Assembly: GCF_052030545.1 (NCBI RefSeq)
Contig: NZ_JBPDIH010000016.1
Coordinates: forward strand, 1-64,000
Length of the DNA stretch: 64,000 nt
Reading direction: 5' to 3'
Source of the DNA: CANMXU01 sp052030545
Lineage (GTDB): Bacteria > Pseudomonadota > Gammaproteobacteria > Enterobacterales > Alteromonadaceae
Below are positions 36,401-45,223 of the stretch, piece by piece; positions within the stretch are counted from its first letter, which is position 1, and the number at the start of each line of letters is the position of its first letter. A program made the position numbers and the translations under genes. The notes under the pieces were generated by a model. That model did no database searches and had not been told where the DNA came from. It worked only from the letters and a program-made list of their open reading frames with translations.

Positions 36401-37534
36401 AAAATAGTTAAATTCAAATTGAAAATGGTCCTCTAAATTATTTTTATCAACACCGTGTCCATTAGAAATAGAATGGCCTAATCCATCATAGGAAAAATGA
36501 CCATAGTTTTTACCATTAATTAATGTACGAGTTAATGCATAAGGGTGGCGAGTATCATCATATTTATATTCAAAATAATCACCATTTGGCATAATAACTT
36601 TTGACAATAAATTGTTAGATATGTGGTATAGATAACTTTCATCCGCAGAGTTAGTTATTGTTAAAACATTATTATTTTTGCTAAAAGTTAACGTACGACC
36701 ATTACTGTGTGTAATGGTAGATAACTCCCCACTTTCATAACTATAGTTATGTGAAATCCCTTCAACACTCGTTATTTTGGTTACTTGACCCTGTATATTG
36801 TAACGTTCAGTATTCCCGCCTTTAAAAAGCAAAGAAAAGCTTTCTGTAGTGGCATCATATGTTGCCGTATAGGCCTGCCCACTTGAAAATTGATAACCAG
36901 AGGTTCGTTTTAACAATACCTTTTCTCCACCCGGCCTATACGCTAAAATATCACTTTGTCCCGGTTCAAAATTGTTGCTAAAACATTGTGGGTCATATAC
37001 CCCGCGTGAGTCTGGAAATTCGCATGAAGCAGACTTAAATCTTAAATAACTTCCAAAGCTTGTCAGCCATTTGTTTCCTAAAGAGCTTTCTTGATCTGAG
37101 TAATGGCTATAAACTCTAGCAATTGTAAGAGGAAACTCCTCAGTTCCTTTAAAGTCGATATACTCTTCTATTTTATTGCCAGTTCTCATATTAGTTGGGT
37201 TACCACATTTTTCTTCTGTGGAAGCTGGCCCGCCTTCATCTACCATTGACTGTCCAGGGTATGAATCGTCTAGGTATCTACTCAATTGCTGTAGTATTGC
37301 CCTCACCTCGTCATCCCCAGCCCATACTTGCTTACCAGGTTTAAGGTTAAGTTTCGAACCACGTGTTATTATTCTCTCAGTTTCACCTTCCTTTTCTTCA
37401 TTAAACATTGTGTACCTTGGCCCTGACAAAGAATTTATCGAGCCCGTAATAGAAGACTGAGAAACAGCTAAGCTGTCAAAAATGCATGCATTAACTAAGC
37501 AAAAAAATAATATAAATACTGGTAACTTTTTCAT
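33434..37534 (-). CDS. Rhs/YD-repeat secreted protein
   Basis: A 1,366-residue exported protein; the signal ends at LVNAC or nearby, so it could be a lipoprotein. Residues about 110-180 match the DUF6531 entry domain (CGNPTNMRTGNKIEEYIDF). Many YD repeats follow (YKYDALNRLTIK, YEYNAIGQL, YRYDDIGNRI). The Rhs core end motif is DPIGLLGGMNTYTYVSGNP with KIDPLGL. After this comes a unique C-terminal tail of about 110 residues, rich in Cys, Gly and Ser, where Rhs proteins carry their variable effector. The ATG shares one base with the stop of the upstream 1,364-residue gene (TAATG). Confidence 0.9.
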   Translation of the reverse strand: MKKLPVFILFFCLVNACIFDSLAVSQSSITGSINSLSGPRYTMFNEEKEGETERIITRGSKLNLKPGKQVWAGDDEVRAILQQLSRYLDDSYPGQSMVDEGGPASTEEKCGNPTNMRTGNKIEEYIDFKGTEEFPLTIARVYSHYSDQESSLGNKWLTSFGSYLRFKSASCEFPDSRGVYDPQCFSNNFEPGQSDILAYRPGGEKVLLKRTSGYQFSSGQAYTATYDATTESFSLLFKGGNTERYNIQGQVTKITSVEGISHNYSYESGELSTITHSNGRTLTFSKNNNVLTITNSADESYLYHISNNLLSKVIMPNGDYFEYKYDDTRHPYALTRTLINGKNYGHFSYDGLGHSISNGHGVDKNNLEDHFQFEFNYFGDANHDGKIDDGVYNGAGEAIDDYGYRSYFYKPNYTVKITNPLGKVTKYHYVKSQGIQKRQLVKVVGEASAYCGSTTREIDYDENGHLEAKYDFEGNKTEYHYSENGVLEWLQRPGSERTYVDYAEHHPGRIEEYRIGTAGTKLKRHYKYDYLTSRISEVTFTDMFGTDGTDPVERKVTYNYKLHANGMLSEMTIDGSREVNDLTFFEFDNLGNTTLINYANYYQVQYTKFDSVGRVLEEISPSGQAITYSYYPGGRLHTSTINNQTTTFEYTPLGQLKKVIDSNGNVSGNVYSDTYKLLYSYNGENEFKTVNTRDALGNLESLSFKANQEASPEFVALVKYDELGRIRLQEGQNGQAVSYQYNANGSIQYECLTSSNCDETVENKVSYTYHPNGKVHTITEPDTSVTTFEYNTMGFIESITDAIGRTTSYTYNNFGEVIQLDSPDTGKTTFKYDVAGNLIYKKGAEGTARYKYDALNRLTIKVAGLEMQSWQYDEGDFGAGKLTGAVQYNNCSSYEYNAIGQLAEQNDYAIDRLFNVSYQYHDNGLLKSIVYPSGNVVSYEYDNANRPSSVQVNNENLVSNIDYKPFGPPTSWLYGNNLTQNNQYDTDYRIDTINTTGILSLDLDYYDDNNTVEFLTNNYHSELSQQYIYDEQFRLTHALVDDDRYSYEYRYDDIGNRITVSPGGIPLTQRSYSFNALKQKVSVIIDGEQVGKYAYNNFGQRIYKEDVIGDTRKRFIYGPGSVLFTEQEETSNNYRDYIYMAGQVIGFIDNGQVYYVHNDQVGRPVSITDSNGNEQWRTGNFAFFSEPLLDNIGGFNIGYPGQYFDSESGLWYNINRYYDPETGRYTQSDPIGLLGGMNTYTYVSGNPITKIDPLGLIEASCQPESTGGCGYEDGQKVCSYTCTSGGVTKSGIKGSSSSTSGGDICYGYAYNTTMAGGHMVTVSGAMSPFIIETEGFKGLIDGYIFYDPGFQKNINEAFKDQINDKP

Positions 37535-40500
37535 TACAAACTGCCTTCTTCTTGAGGGACTGGACAGAAATCAATTGGTTCAACTATTTCAACTTCAATT
37601 ACTTGACTGGGTTGGCATTGTCCATATGCACAGCCTCTAATGGCCACTTGATATTTACCTGGGAATAATGTGTCGTAAGCTACTGAAACTTTGTCGGAAC
37701 CGGGAGTTAAAGTTAATTCAAGAGTATCTAACTCAACAACAGACACTGGTTCGCTATTCCCTTCAAAGTCATAATTCTCATTTGTAATCTCACTAAAAAC
37801 AACTTCATAGAGTTGAAGGCTATGATCAGCTAGCCATTCAGCCTCAAAGCCACCCGTGCCAGCAACACTATAAACATCAATATCGCCAGTTTGAAGATTT
37901 ACCATTACTTCATTAGAGTCAGAGCCAGAAAATATACACTGCTCTCCTTCAAAACAGCTTAAAATTTTAAACTTATAAGCTCCTTCCTCTTCAGGCAACA
38001 TTTTGTATCCTGGGTAAAATAGAGAGTCATTTAAAAGCTCAAAGGCCCCCCCATTTATGCTAACCGCGACTTTATAATAATCCGCATTATCTGAACTAGG
38101 CCAAAGAACATCAATATAAGAATAACTAGGGTCATATTCTGCGATTACATCTTCTGAGCGTGCAAGTGGTACGCCAGTGGCACAATAAACTGGTACGCTA
38201 ATATTGACTTGCTCAGTAACTTCACCTTGGTTCGTATACTTTATAAAAGCTTTAAAATTTGTTTGATGGTTACCTTGCCCATATAAAGAACAAACAGATT
38301 TTTTTGCTATAAAACAAGTTCGCCCATAAATTCCTGCGCTCTCATCAAACCTTACTATTGGGTATCCAAGGTCATTAGCATCTGGTGTAACAAAGTACGT
38401 ATTTTGCTCTGTACTACCTCCCATTAAACACATGCGGGATCCTGGCACAAACCCCCCGCCAGCTGCTGTTGTTAAATCAGTTTCAAGTATATGTTCGTGA
38501 TCGAAAGGAGGAAATATTCCTTTCCCTACGTGAATATTGAAGTCTCTAGTATCAATACCTCCTGTGCTATCAAGAGCAAGAATCCTCACTTTAATTTCAT
38601 CAAAAGCACTAGCCCCCGCCTTTGCCGTTATATTCAAGATACAGTCACGCTTTGAAGAAGTATCACCATAGCAAAACGATTCAAACTCCAAAGTTGAAAT
38701 AGCGCTGATAGGCTCCATCACTCGTACATCAAAAGAAGGGTTAACAATCGTTGCACCACTTTCATTTTCAATATTAAAAGGAATAGACATCATAGAGCGA
38801 TCCCCAAATAAATGTACATTGTTTGGAGGAAGATGAGAGATAGGGATATTAGGATCGTTTATATTTCCTATTGTATATCCAGTGGCAAAGTTAGCAATGC
38901 CTGTTCCTTTCCTAAAGACTCTTGAAATGCCAGGGGAAGTACAACCAAAATCAAAGCATGCCTTTACTTTAAAACGCGTAGAAACGCCATATGTCGTTGA
39001 TGGGGTAAAACTCACTAATTGGTCATTTGCAGCAACCGTATTCCATTCACCCCAAGAATACCCGCCATCTTCAGACTGCGCTATTAAATAATACTCTGCA
39101 GCCTCGATAGGTGCCCATGTTACAGTTAAGTCACCTAGAAGAAAGCTATCATAGAAATGCACCTCTTTTGACAGCACCACTATAGGCGTCGTCTCGGCTG
39201 CATTGACAATAACTAAAAAATCACCAGAGTAAGTATTCTCCCCTATTTGGGCTTGTACTGTAATTGTTGAATAACCTGATTGAAAATCATTAGGTTTAAC
39301 TTCAATATGATAGATGCCGTCGTTATCAAAAATAGTGACGTTTTGTGGAAGGACCAAGCTAGTATTACTTGACGCAACAGTAAAATTGGCCTCATCGGTT
39401 GTTTCAACAAGCAAGTTTAGTTGTTTTAAACTCGAGGTTGAATTCTCCATTAGACTCATATCGTCAACAATAATGTACTCGTTGAGAAGTACCTCTATAG
39501 AGTGAGTATCATATGTCTTACAACGCTGGAAGTTACATAAACGAAAACGATACCGATATATATCATTTTCTGTTTTATGGTATAGGATATTTGGAACAGC
39601 ACTATAGTCTTCATATTCACCAACGACACCATTAACTATTTCAGCAATTTCAACACTATAATGCGTAGAACCTTCTCTATTCCAATTTATCTGATAATAA
39701 CCATCAGCATTGTAATACTTACTATGACTTCGTACAGTGCCTGTAATGTTATAATCTAAATCTTGAAATGCGGGCTCTGATAGGTGAAGCTCTTGAGTAA
39801 CCATAGGTTCAGAACAAATATTACCATTACATGCTCGAATATTTATAATATAAGTACCAACAGTTAATTGGTCAAAAGCAATCCGGTCTACCGCACCAAT
39901 ATTCTGCCATTCACCTTCAACGCCATTTTTATCCAAACGAAGTTCGAAGTGTGTCACACCCTCAGGAATACCAACATATTCATTATCATGGTTGTAGCCC
40001 CAACTTAAAATAACTTCTCCTTCAAGAGGCTGTTCATATGCCGAATTTATTAGGGTTTCATCAGTTGAAGTATAATTTACTACAATTCGATTCGAAGAAG
40101 TTTCAGGCAATCTAGGTTCTTCTGATATAAAAATATTATCAACATAAGCTAGGCTTTTTGCATCCTCAACACCTAAAACATTGAGCTTGATAATGAGTAA
40201 TTTGGTTTGTGAAGAAGAGGGGACTTCAAAGGTTTTATCTTCCCAGTTTCTTCCTCCAGAGACAGTTTCAAGTATGGTCCAAGAAACATTATCATATGAG
40301 TAACTTAAAACAACACGTTGTCCCAAGTTAAGATTTTCTGTAGAACGAGAGTATCGTATGCGTAAAGTTGAACTGCTATTTGTTTCAACCTTCTTAATAA
40401 TTGGAGACCATCTTTTTAGGCTGGCGCCAAAGTTACATTCTTTAGCTGCCGACTGTACTACCTTATTATCATGACCAGTATTATCCCATTCAGGCTTAAA

Positions 40501-41628
40501 CAAACCTAATTCAAAATTATCTCCAAACAAAAGGTTTTTTTCTTGTGTGCCCCCAACACATGCATAGGCATATGGTTCACTAATGGCGTGTTGAGGACAA
40601 GCTTGGTAACCAAGATACTCAACGCAAGTTTCGATATAATACTTATATTTCCCAACAGGTCCTGATAAATTAACACTTGTATCGATTCCTTGATAAATAA
40701 CATCAAAATCTTCTCCATCAATTGAACGATATAACTTATATTCTGGAGAGCGCCCCCCCTGATCTTTTGTCCAACTTATTTTTTGATTACCATCGTAACT
40801 CACTGTAGGCACAATTGATGTTAGTTGCGGTTGTGAAGGTCCTATTTCTGAAACAGTAGCCGAACCTATTATACTACATGCATCATGCGTACATGCAGCA
40901 ACTCTGTATTGATGTAAACCAGATGGGCGGTTTTCAAGCTGAACACTATTATTGGTATATGAAACGATAGGAATATACGGCCAAGAATCATAATCTGTAT
41001 TGAAAGAGTTATTATGCATAGCTTGAACTTTATAACTAATTATGTTTTCTCTAGTGTCAAGCTGGAGATTATGCTTACCATTAAAACTAATGTTTGGGGT
41101 ACTCACACCAAAAGAACTTGGGTTAGTGGTCATCGTGATATCATTAACTAAAGCATAAGCATTACTACTATCTTTACTTCTAACCATAAAGCGTATAAAC
41201 ACTTTATAATTACGCCAAGTTGGCACAATAAAGCTTGACACTCCCCAAATATTATTCTTTCTAGAAACGTCAACAAATATCCAGTTTTTACCATCTAGCG
41301 AATATTGAGTGAGCAAATGACCATCACTTGTGAAACCATAGCCTTTACTCTTAAAGCTAATTTCTACTTGTTCAGCACCGTTAATAATAACCTCTTTAGA
41401 AAAGCTAGCTCCATCATACAGCTTAACAAAAGCACCGCTAGCTTCTTTATAATTACCAGAACTATGCTTAAGCCAACCTTTAAAGCCGATAGTATTATCT
41501 GAGTTATATACAACTTGGTCACTAATAGCTGTAGAAGCTAATAGTTGTGGACTAATCGATAGGTATAACCCTAAAACTGTTATTAGTTTTACCAGTACTA
41601 TCAATGGGACTATTTTCAAACGAATCAT
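37534..41628 (-). CDS. Large secreted FN3/Ig-like repeat protein paired with Rhs
   Basis: A 1,364-residue protein with a signal peptide (MIRLKIVPLIVLVKLITVLG onward). It consists of repeated beta-sandwich units of about 90-110 residues. Many end in a Y-x-hydrophobic-x-AC-x-x-x-x-C pattern (YRVAACTHDACS, NIRACNGNICSEP, VKACFDFGCTSPG, VAIRGCAYGQC), as in fibronectin III modules found beside Rhs proteins. Two carbohydrate-binding or MAM-like sandwiches precede (about 45-170 and 370-510). It is the first gene of a three-gene overlapping operon. Surface adhesion or Rhs delivery is an inference. Confidence 0.85.
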   Translation of the reverse strand: MIRLKIVPLIVLVKLITVLGLYLSISPQLLASTAISDQVVYNSDNTIGFKGWLKHSSGNYKEASGAFVKLYDGASFSKEVIINGAEQVEISFKSKGYGFTSDGHLLTQYSLDGKNWIFVDVSRKNNIWGVSSFIVPTWRNYKVFIRFMVRSKDSSNAYALVNDITMTTNPSSFGVSTPNISFNGKHNLQLDTRENIISYKVQAMHNNSFNTDYDSWPYIPIVSYTNNSVQLENRPSGLHQYRVAACTHDACSIIGSATVSEIGPSQPQLTSIVPTVSYDGNQKISWTKDQGGRSPEYKLYRSIDGEDFDVIYQGIDTSVNLSGPVGKYKYYIETCVEYLGYQACPQHAISEPYAYACVGGTQEKNLLFGDNFELGLFKPEWDNTGHDNKVVQSAAKECNFGASLKRWSPIIKKVETNSSSTLRIRYSRSTENLNLGQRVVLSYSYDNVSWTILETVSGGRNWEDKTFEVPSSSQTKLLIIKLNVLGVEDAKSLAYVDNIFISEEPRLPETSSNRIVVNYTSTDETLINSAYEQPLEGEVILSWGYNHDNEYVGIPEGVTHFELRLDKNGVEGEWQNIGAVDRIAFDQLTVGTYIINIRACNGNICSEPMVTQELHLSEPAFQDLDYNITGTVRSHSKYYNADGYYQINWNREGSTHYSVEIAEIVNGVVGEYEDYSAVPNILYHKTENDIYRYRFRLCNFQRCKTYDTHSIEVLLNEYIIVDDMSLMENSTSSLKQLNLLVETTDEANFTVASSNTSLVLPQNVTIFDNDGIYHIEVKPNDFQSGYSTITVQAQIGENTYSGDFLVIVNAAETTPIVVLSKEVHFYDSFLLGDLTVTWAPIEAAEYYLIAQSEDGGYSWGEWNTVAANDQLVSFTPSTTYGVSTRFKVKACFDFGCTSPGISRVFRKGTGIANFATGYTIGNINDPNIPISHLPPNNVHLFGDRSMMSIPFNIENESGATIVNPSFDVRVMEPISAISTLEFESFCYGDTSSKRDCILNITAKAGASAFDEIKVRILALDSTGGIDTRDFNIHVGKGIFPPFDHEHILETDLTTAAGGGFVPGSRMCLMGGSTEQNTYFVTPDANDLGYPIVRFDESAGIYGRTCFIAKKSVCSLYGQGNHQTNFKAFIKYTNQGEVTEQVNISVPVYCATGVPLARSEDVIAEYDPSYSYIDVLWPSSDNADYYKVAVSINGGAFELLNDSLFYPGYKMLPEEEGAYKFKILSCFEGEQCIFSGSDSNEVMVNLQTGDIDVYSVAGTGGFEAEWLADHSLQLYEVVFSEITNENYDFEGNSEPVSVVELDTLELTLTPGSDKVSVAYDTLFPGKYQVAIRGCAYGQCQPSQVIEVEIVEPIDFCPVPQEEGSL

Positions 41629-41877
41629 ACTATCTTGGCTCCAAGATATTCATATTGCTTAAACCTTTTAATCAAATCAAAACAAATGACATATTTATAT
41701 TATATTTAATACAAATATTAACAAATAGTTACAAAGTGACGCAATACGAAGTGAATGAAGGAATTGTTATCAACTTGTACAGATAGAGTTTTACTTATTT
41801 AAAAAACAACAAAACTAACAGTTATGCTGATAATGTCGTAAAATAGCGTCATTATTGTTATATGAAGAAATACAAGC

Positions 41878-42453
41878 ATGTCTCGAACCAAAAAATCTCG
41901 TAAGCCATCTGAGAGCTTCCCGACCTTATCTAAGGTAGAAAAGCAGAAACTGGCTGAATTAAAAGAAACTCGCATTCGTAAAAAGAAAGGTAAAAAACCG
42001 GGTAACCGTCAGCAAGAAGCAGTGAAAAAGAAAACATCAGGCGGTCAGCAAACCACAGCTAAAGATCCAAGAATTGGCAGTAAAAAGCCGATTGATTTAG
42101 GTATTGCTGTGAAAACCGCACCGGCGAAAAAGGTTAAGAAAAAACCAGAGCCAATTGCCGCTATTCGCACTATTGAAGTTGCCGAGCCAGATAACTCGCT
42201 TGAAGAGCAACTGTATGCCATTGAACAAGACCCACGTTTACTGGCCATTTTAGACAAGCAAGAAGATGACGTTGAATTAACGGAAGCTGAAGTTAGCTTG
42301 TATAACGAATTAATGGAACGTCATCAAGACATTCGCGCTCAACTCGGTTTGGACGACGACGAAGATGAAGTCGACGCTAGCGACAGCCAAGACAATTCAG
42401 AAGATGACTTATGGGACAAACTCGACAGCAGCGATTTGTCTAAATTCGAATAA
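41878..42453 (+). CDS. yihI: Der GTPase-activating protein YihI
   Basis: YihI stimulates the GTPase Der, limiting its role in 50S ribosome assembly. The 191-residue protein has the expected basic N-terminus (MSRTKKSRKPSES, ETRIRKKKGKKPGNRQQE), the SKKPIDLG motif and a strongly acidic C-terminus (LDDDEDEVDASD). Proximity to hemN is the same as in E. coli. It marks the return to core genome after the accessory island. Confidence 0.93.
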   Translation: MSRTKKSRKPSESFPTLSKVEKQKLAELKETRIRKKKGKKPGNRQQEAVKKKTSGGQQTTAKDPRIGSKKPIDLGIAVKTAPAKKVKKKPEPIAAIRTIEVAEPDNSLEEQLYAIEQDPRLLAILDKQEDDVELTEAEVSLYNELMERHQDIRAQLGLDDDEDEVDASDSQDNSEDDLWDKLDSSDLSKFE

Positions 42454-42491
42454 ATTTTCCCCGTATTAAGCCGCATTAAGGAATGATAATA

Positions 42492-42980
42492 ATGTCTGAT
42501 TTTTGGTTCTATGCCAGCGTTGTTGGCATAGTCGTGATTATTGCATTAGCAAGTTATGCGACCAAACTGCTACTTAAGTTAAAAAAGCAAAACGAAAGCC
42601 AACAGCTTGCGCAGCAAGCCAAACAAGCGTCTTTGGCAAAACATGATAAAAAGATTCTCGACAGCGTGGTGATTATTGTTCGCGCCATGAAAGAAGAGCA
42701 ATGTGATGTTGCTGAAGGTTGTTGGCGATTAAGTGTATTGCTTGACTCATTAAAGCTAAGTTCAGCGCTAGATCAGCAATTTACTGCTATATTTGAATTA
42801 TATAATCGCATAAAACACATGCCTATTTTAGAAGAGCGCAAGAAGCTCGATAAAAAAGCGCGCATGAAATTAGATTATCAGCGCATGCAAATTGAAGCTG
42901 AACTTACCGAGCAAGTAAAAAGCGATGTTGAACAACTTCACCAATACGCAAACGAACGTATCAGCGTTTTGTCTGCTTAA
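42492..42980 (+). CDS. DUF2489 family membrane-anchored protein
   Basis: A 162-residue protein. The ATG at 42492 is spaced correctly from AAGGA, unlike the ATG at 42483. A single N-terminal membrane helix (FYASVVGIVVIIALASYATK) is followed by a charged helical cytoplasmic domain. The conserved family segment is VAEGCWRLSVLLDSLKL, with HMPILEERKKLDKKARMKLD. DUF2489 proteins commonly sit between yihI and hemN in marine gammaproteobacteria. Function is unknown. Confidence 0.85.
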   Translation: MSDFWFYASVVGIVVIIALASYATKLLLKLKKQNESQQLAQQAKQASLAKHDKKILDSVVIIVRAMKEEQCDVAEGCWRLSVLLDSLKLSSALDQQFTAIFELYNRIKHMPILEERKKLDKKARMKLDYQRMQIEAELTEQVKSDVEQLHQYANERISVLSA

Positions 42981-43044
42981 CTCTTAGTGTCGTCAAGCTC
43001 GCTTTTTTCACTCCGTCGGTAATGTATTCCCCAAGGAGTAGACT

Positions 43045-43356
43045 ATGAGCGAGCAATTAAAATCTGAATTTACCCAACGTATAGTTGAGCTACAAAAACG
43101 GGTTGACTCTATTCACCAAGACTTTGCCAATGGGCGCAATGCCGACTGGTCAGAACAAGCGCGCGAGCGTGAAAATGACGAAGTATTAAACGCTTTAGAA
43201 TCAGAAGCAAAAGTCGAAATTCAACAACTCTCAAATGCCATCACCTTAATAGAGTCAGGTCATTATGGCATTTGCCAAACTTGCGGTGAAGCCATTGCCA
43301 AACAGCGCTTAGCGGTGCAACCTGCGGCAATTAAGTGCATTAATTGCGCCGACTAG
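43045..43356 (+). CDS. DksA/TraR-type zinc-finger protein
   Basis: A 103-residue protein with a coiled-coil N-terminus and a C-terminal four-cysteine zinc finger (CQTCGEAIAKQRLAVQPAAI, then KCINC). This is the DksA/TraR fold that enters the RNA polymerase secondary channel. The acidic DxxDxA tip motif of DksA is not evident, so ppGpp-type transcription control is uncertain. A CAAGGAG ribosome site precedes the start. It lies between the DUF2489 gene and hemN. Confidence 0.9.
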   Translation: MSEQLKSEFTQRIVELQKRVDSIHQDFANGRNADWSEQARERENDEVLNALESEAKVEIQQLSNAITLIESGHYGICQTCGEAIAKQRLAVQPAAIKCINCAD

Positions 43357-43422
43357 CGATAGTTTATTACCGACTGCAACAAGTATTCAAGTGGTTAAAT
43401 TGCGCTATTTTCTGTTAATAGC

Positions 43423-43436
43423 TTGCGTATGATCAA
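43423..43436 (+). promoter_or_regulatory. FNR-like site upstream of hemN
   Basis: TTGCGTATGATCAA matches the FNR pattern TTGAT-N4-ATCAA with a perfect right half and three of five bases in the left half. It lies about 65 bp before the hemN start. E. coli and Pseudomonas hemN are FNR/Anr-controlled, so regulation by oxygen is plausible. Confidence 0.45.
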
Positions 43437-43499
43437 TGATATTTGTCACATTCCCCGTATAATTACGGCTAATAATTTTCATGGCAAAACGTGATCAAG

Positions 43500-44870
43500 A
43501 TGCAAGTAAGTCAATTTTTCGACCCGCAATTACTCAATAAATACAATACCAGTGGCCCAAGATATACATCTTACCCTACTGCGTTAGAATTCCATGATCA
43601 GTTTAGTCATGGCGATTTTGTCAAAGCGGTCGAAAACTCGCCTAATCGCGAATTATCTTTGTACGTGCATATTCCGTTTTGTCACACCCTTTGTTACTAC
43701 TGTGGCTGTAATAAGGTGATCACTCGCCATCGTGATAAAGCCGATATTTATCTTGAATATTTAGCCAAAGAAATTGCCTTACAAGCGCCAGCGTTTAAAG
43801 ACTATAAAGTGAAACAATTGCACTGGGGCGGCGGCACACCTAGCTTTTTAACGCATGAGCAAATCACTAAACTGGTAGCGCTTCTAAAAGAAAAATTCGA
43901 TTTCTCTGACGATTTGGAAATGAGCATTGAAATCGACCCACGCGAAATTGAAATGGGCTTAGCTGAGCATTTATTTAGCTTAGGTTTTAACCGTTTAAGT
44001 TTAGGTGTGCAAGACTTAGATCATAAAGTGCAAGAAGCGATTAACCGCGTGCAATCAACCGAGTTTATTGGCGATTTTATCAAACACGCTAAAGCGGTAG
44101 GTTTTCAATCGGTTAATATCGATTTAATTTATGGCTTGCCACATCAAACCATTGAGACTTTCACCTATACCTTAGACAAGGCTCATGAGTGGGACGTTGA
44201 GCGTATTTCATTGTTTAGCTATGCCCATTTGCCAAGCCGCTTTGCTGCGCAGCGCAAACTGCGTGATGAATGGTTGCCAAGTGTTGAAGAAAAGTTTGCC
44301 TTAATGAAACTGGCCATCGAAAAGCTGTGCGGATACGGCTACGACTTTATCGGCATGGACCATTTTGCTAAACCAGACGATGAATTATCGATTGCGCAAA
44401 AGAATGGTACCTTACACCGTAACTTCCAAGGTTATACCACCAAAGGCAGCTGCGATTTATTAGGGTTAGGGGTTTCATCCATCAGCAGCATTGGCCGCTC
44501 GTTTGGCCAAAACATTAAAGAGCTAAAGGCTTATTATAAAGCGATTGATGAACAGCAACATGCGCTAGAGCGTGGTGTCAGTTTAAACGACGACGATATT
44601 CTACGTGGTGAAGTTATTCGCGAATTAATGTGTAACTTGTATCTTGATAAAACGCTAATCAATAAAAAATACAACATTAATTTTGATGAATATTTTGCAG
44701 AAGATTTACCGCTGCTTGATACCTTTATTGAAGACGGTTTAGTTGAAAACAACGCAGGTGAAATTAAAGTTAATCAAAAAGCGCGCTTGCTAATTCGCAT
44801 TATTTGCATGAGCTTCGACGCTTACATGAAACAGCATATTAACCAACAACGTTTTTCTCGCGTAATTTAA
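43500..44870 (+). CDS. hemN: Oxygen-independent coproporphyrinogen III oxidase
   Basis: A radical-SAM enzyme that converts coproporphyrinogen III to protoporphyrinogen IX without oxygen. It has the YNTSGPRYTSYPTA substrate region and the CxxxCxxC 4Fe-4S motif extended by a cysteine (HIPFCHTLCYYCGCNK). Also present are HWGGGTPSFL, IDPREI, and the C-terminal HemN domain with GMDHFAKPDDEL and GLGVSSIS. At 457 residues it is full length. The ATG at 43500 is preferred to a GTG three codons upstream by comparison with E. coli HemN. Confidence 0.97.
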   Translation: MQVSQFFDPQLLNKYNTSGPRYTSYPTALEFHDQFSHGDFVKAVENSPNRELSLYVHIPFCHTLCYYCGCNKVITRHRDKADIYLEYLAKEIALQAPAFKDYKVKQLHWGGGTPSFLTHEQITKLVALLKEKFDFSDDLEMSIEIDPREIEMGLAEHLFSLGFNRLSLGVQDLDHKVQEAINRVQSTEFIGDFIKHAKAVGFQSVNIDLIYGLPHQTIETFTYTLDKAHEWDVERISLFSYAHLPSRFAAQRKLRDEWLPSVEEKFALMKLAIEKLCGYGYDFIGMDHFAKPDDELSIAQKNGTLHRNFQGYTTKGSCDLLGLGVSSISSIGRSFGQNIKELKAYYKAIDEQQHALERGVSLNDDDILRGEVIRELMCNLYLDKTLINKKYNINFDEYFAEDLPLLDTFIEDGLVENNAGEIKVNQKARLLIRIICMSFDAYMKQHINQQRFSRVI

Positions 44871-44912
44871 TCGCAAACATTCGCTTTAAATAAACGAGCT
44901 AAAAGCATTATC

Positions 44913-44951
44913 AAAAAAGCGCTTAGCAGCAGGACTGTTAAGCGCTTTTTT
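44913..44951 (+). terminator. Intrinsic terminator of hemN
   Basis: AAAAAAGCGCTTA and TAAGCGCTTTTTT form a stem with a loop of about 12 nt and a long T-run, about 40 nt past the hemN stop. Confidence 0.9.
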
Positions 44952-44961
44952 TTTGAATTAC

Positions 44962-45207
44962 CTAACCTGAACTCGGTTTAAGAGATATTTAACGAGTTGA
45001 AATATAACATCATATTTTTCATGTTAACCTCTAGCTTGCTGGTTTTGCTTACTTCAAGGCAAATTTACGCGTCAATAGCTGGTCACGGCTTTGGTTCGTA
45101 CGTCGCTCTACCTTCCACATCCATGTGGGCGTATTGCAAGTGAATTTAACGCGGAAGTTAGTAAAAGTAGCGGCTAGAGAAGTATTTATTAAGCCGAGCT
45201 CAGGTTA
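44962..45207 (-). mobile_element. MITE, copy 2 (246 bp, inverted relative to copy 1)
   Basis: This is the same element as at 26031-26275 in the opposite orientation, with about 90 percent identity by eye. Its terminal repeats are slightly degraded (TAACCTGAACTCGG against CCGAGCTCAGGTTA). The flanks just outside ACCTGA and TCAGGT are TACCTA and TACCAA, a five-of-six match consistent with a decayed 6-bp target duplication. It contains the inner palindrome CCACATCCATGTGG. It lies between the hemN terminator and the iron transporter. Confidence 0.9.
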
Positions 45208-45223
45208 CCAACCTGCAATCAGG

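Noticed and set aside
38882..39091. Antisense frames in the Rhs and FN3 genes (for example 33854-34168, 37176-37460, 38882-39091)
   Set aside because: Shadows of long, well-supported coding sequences; no start signals and odd composition.
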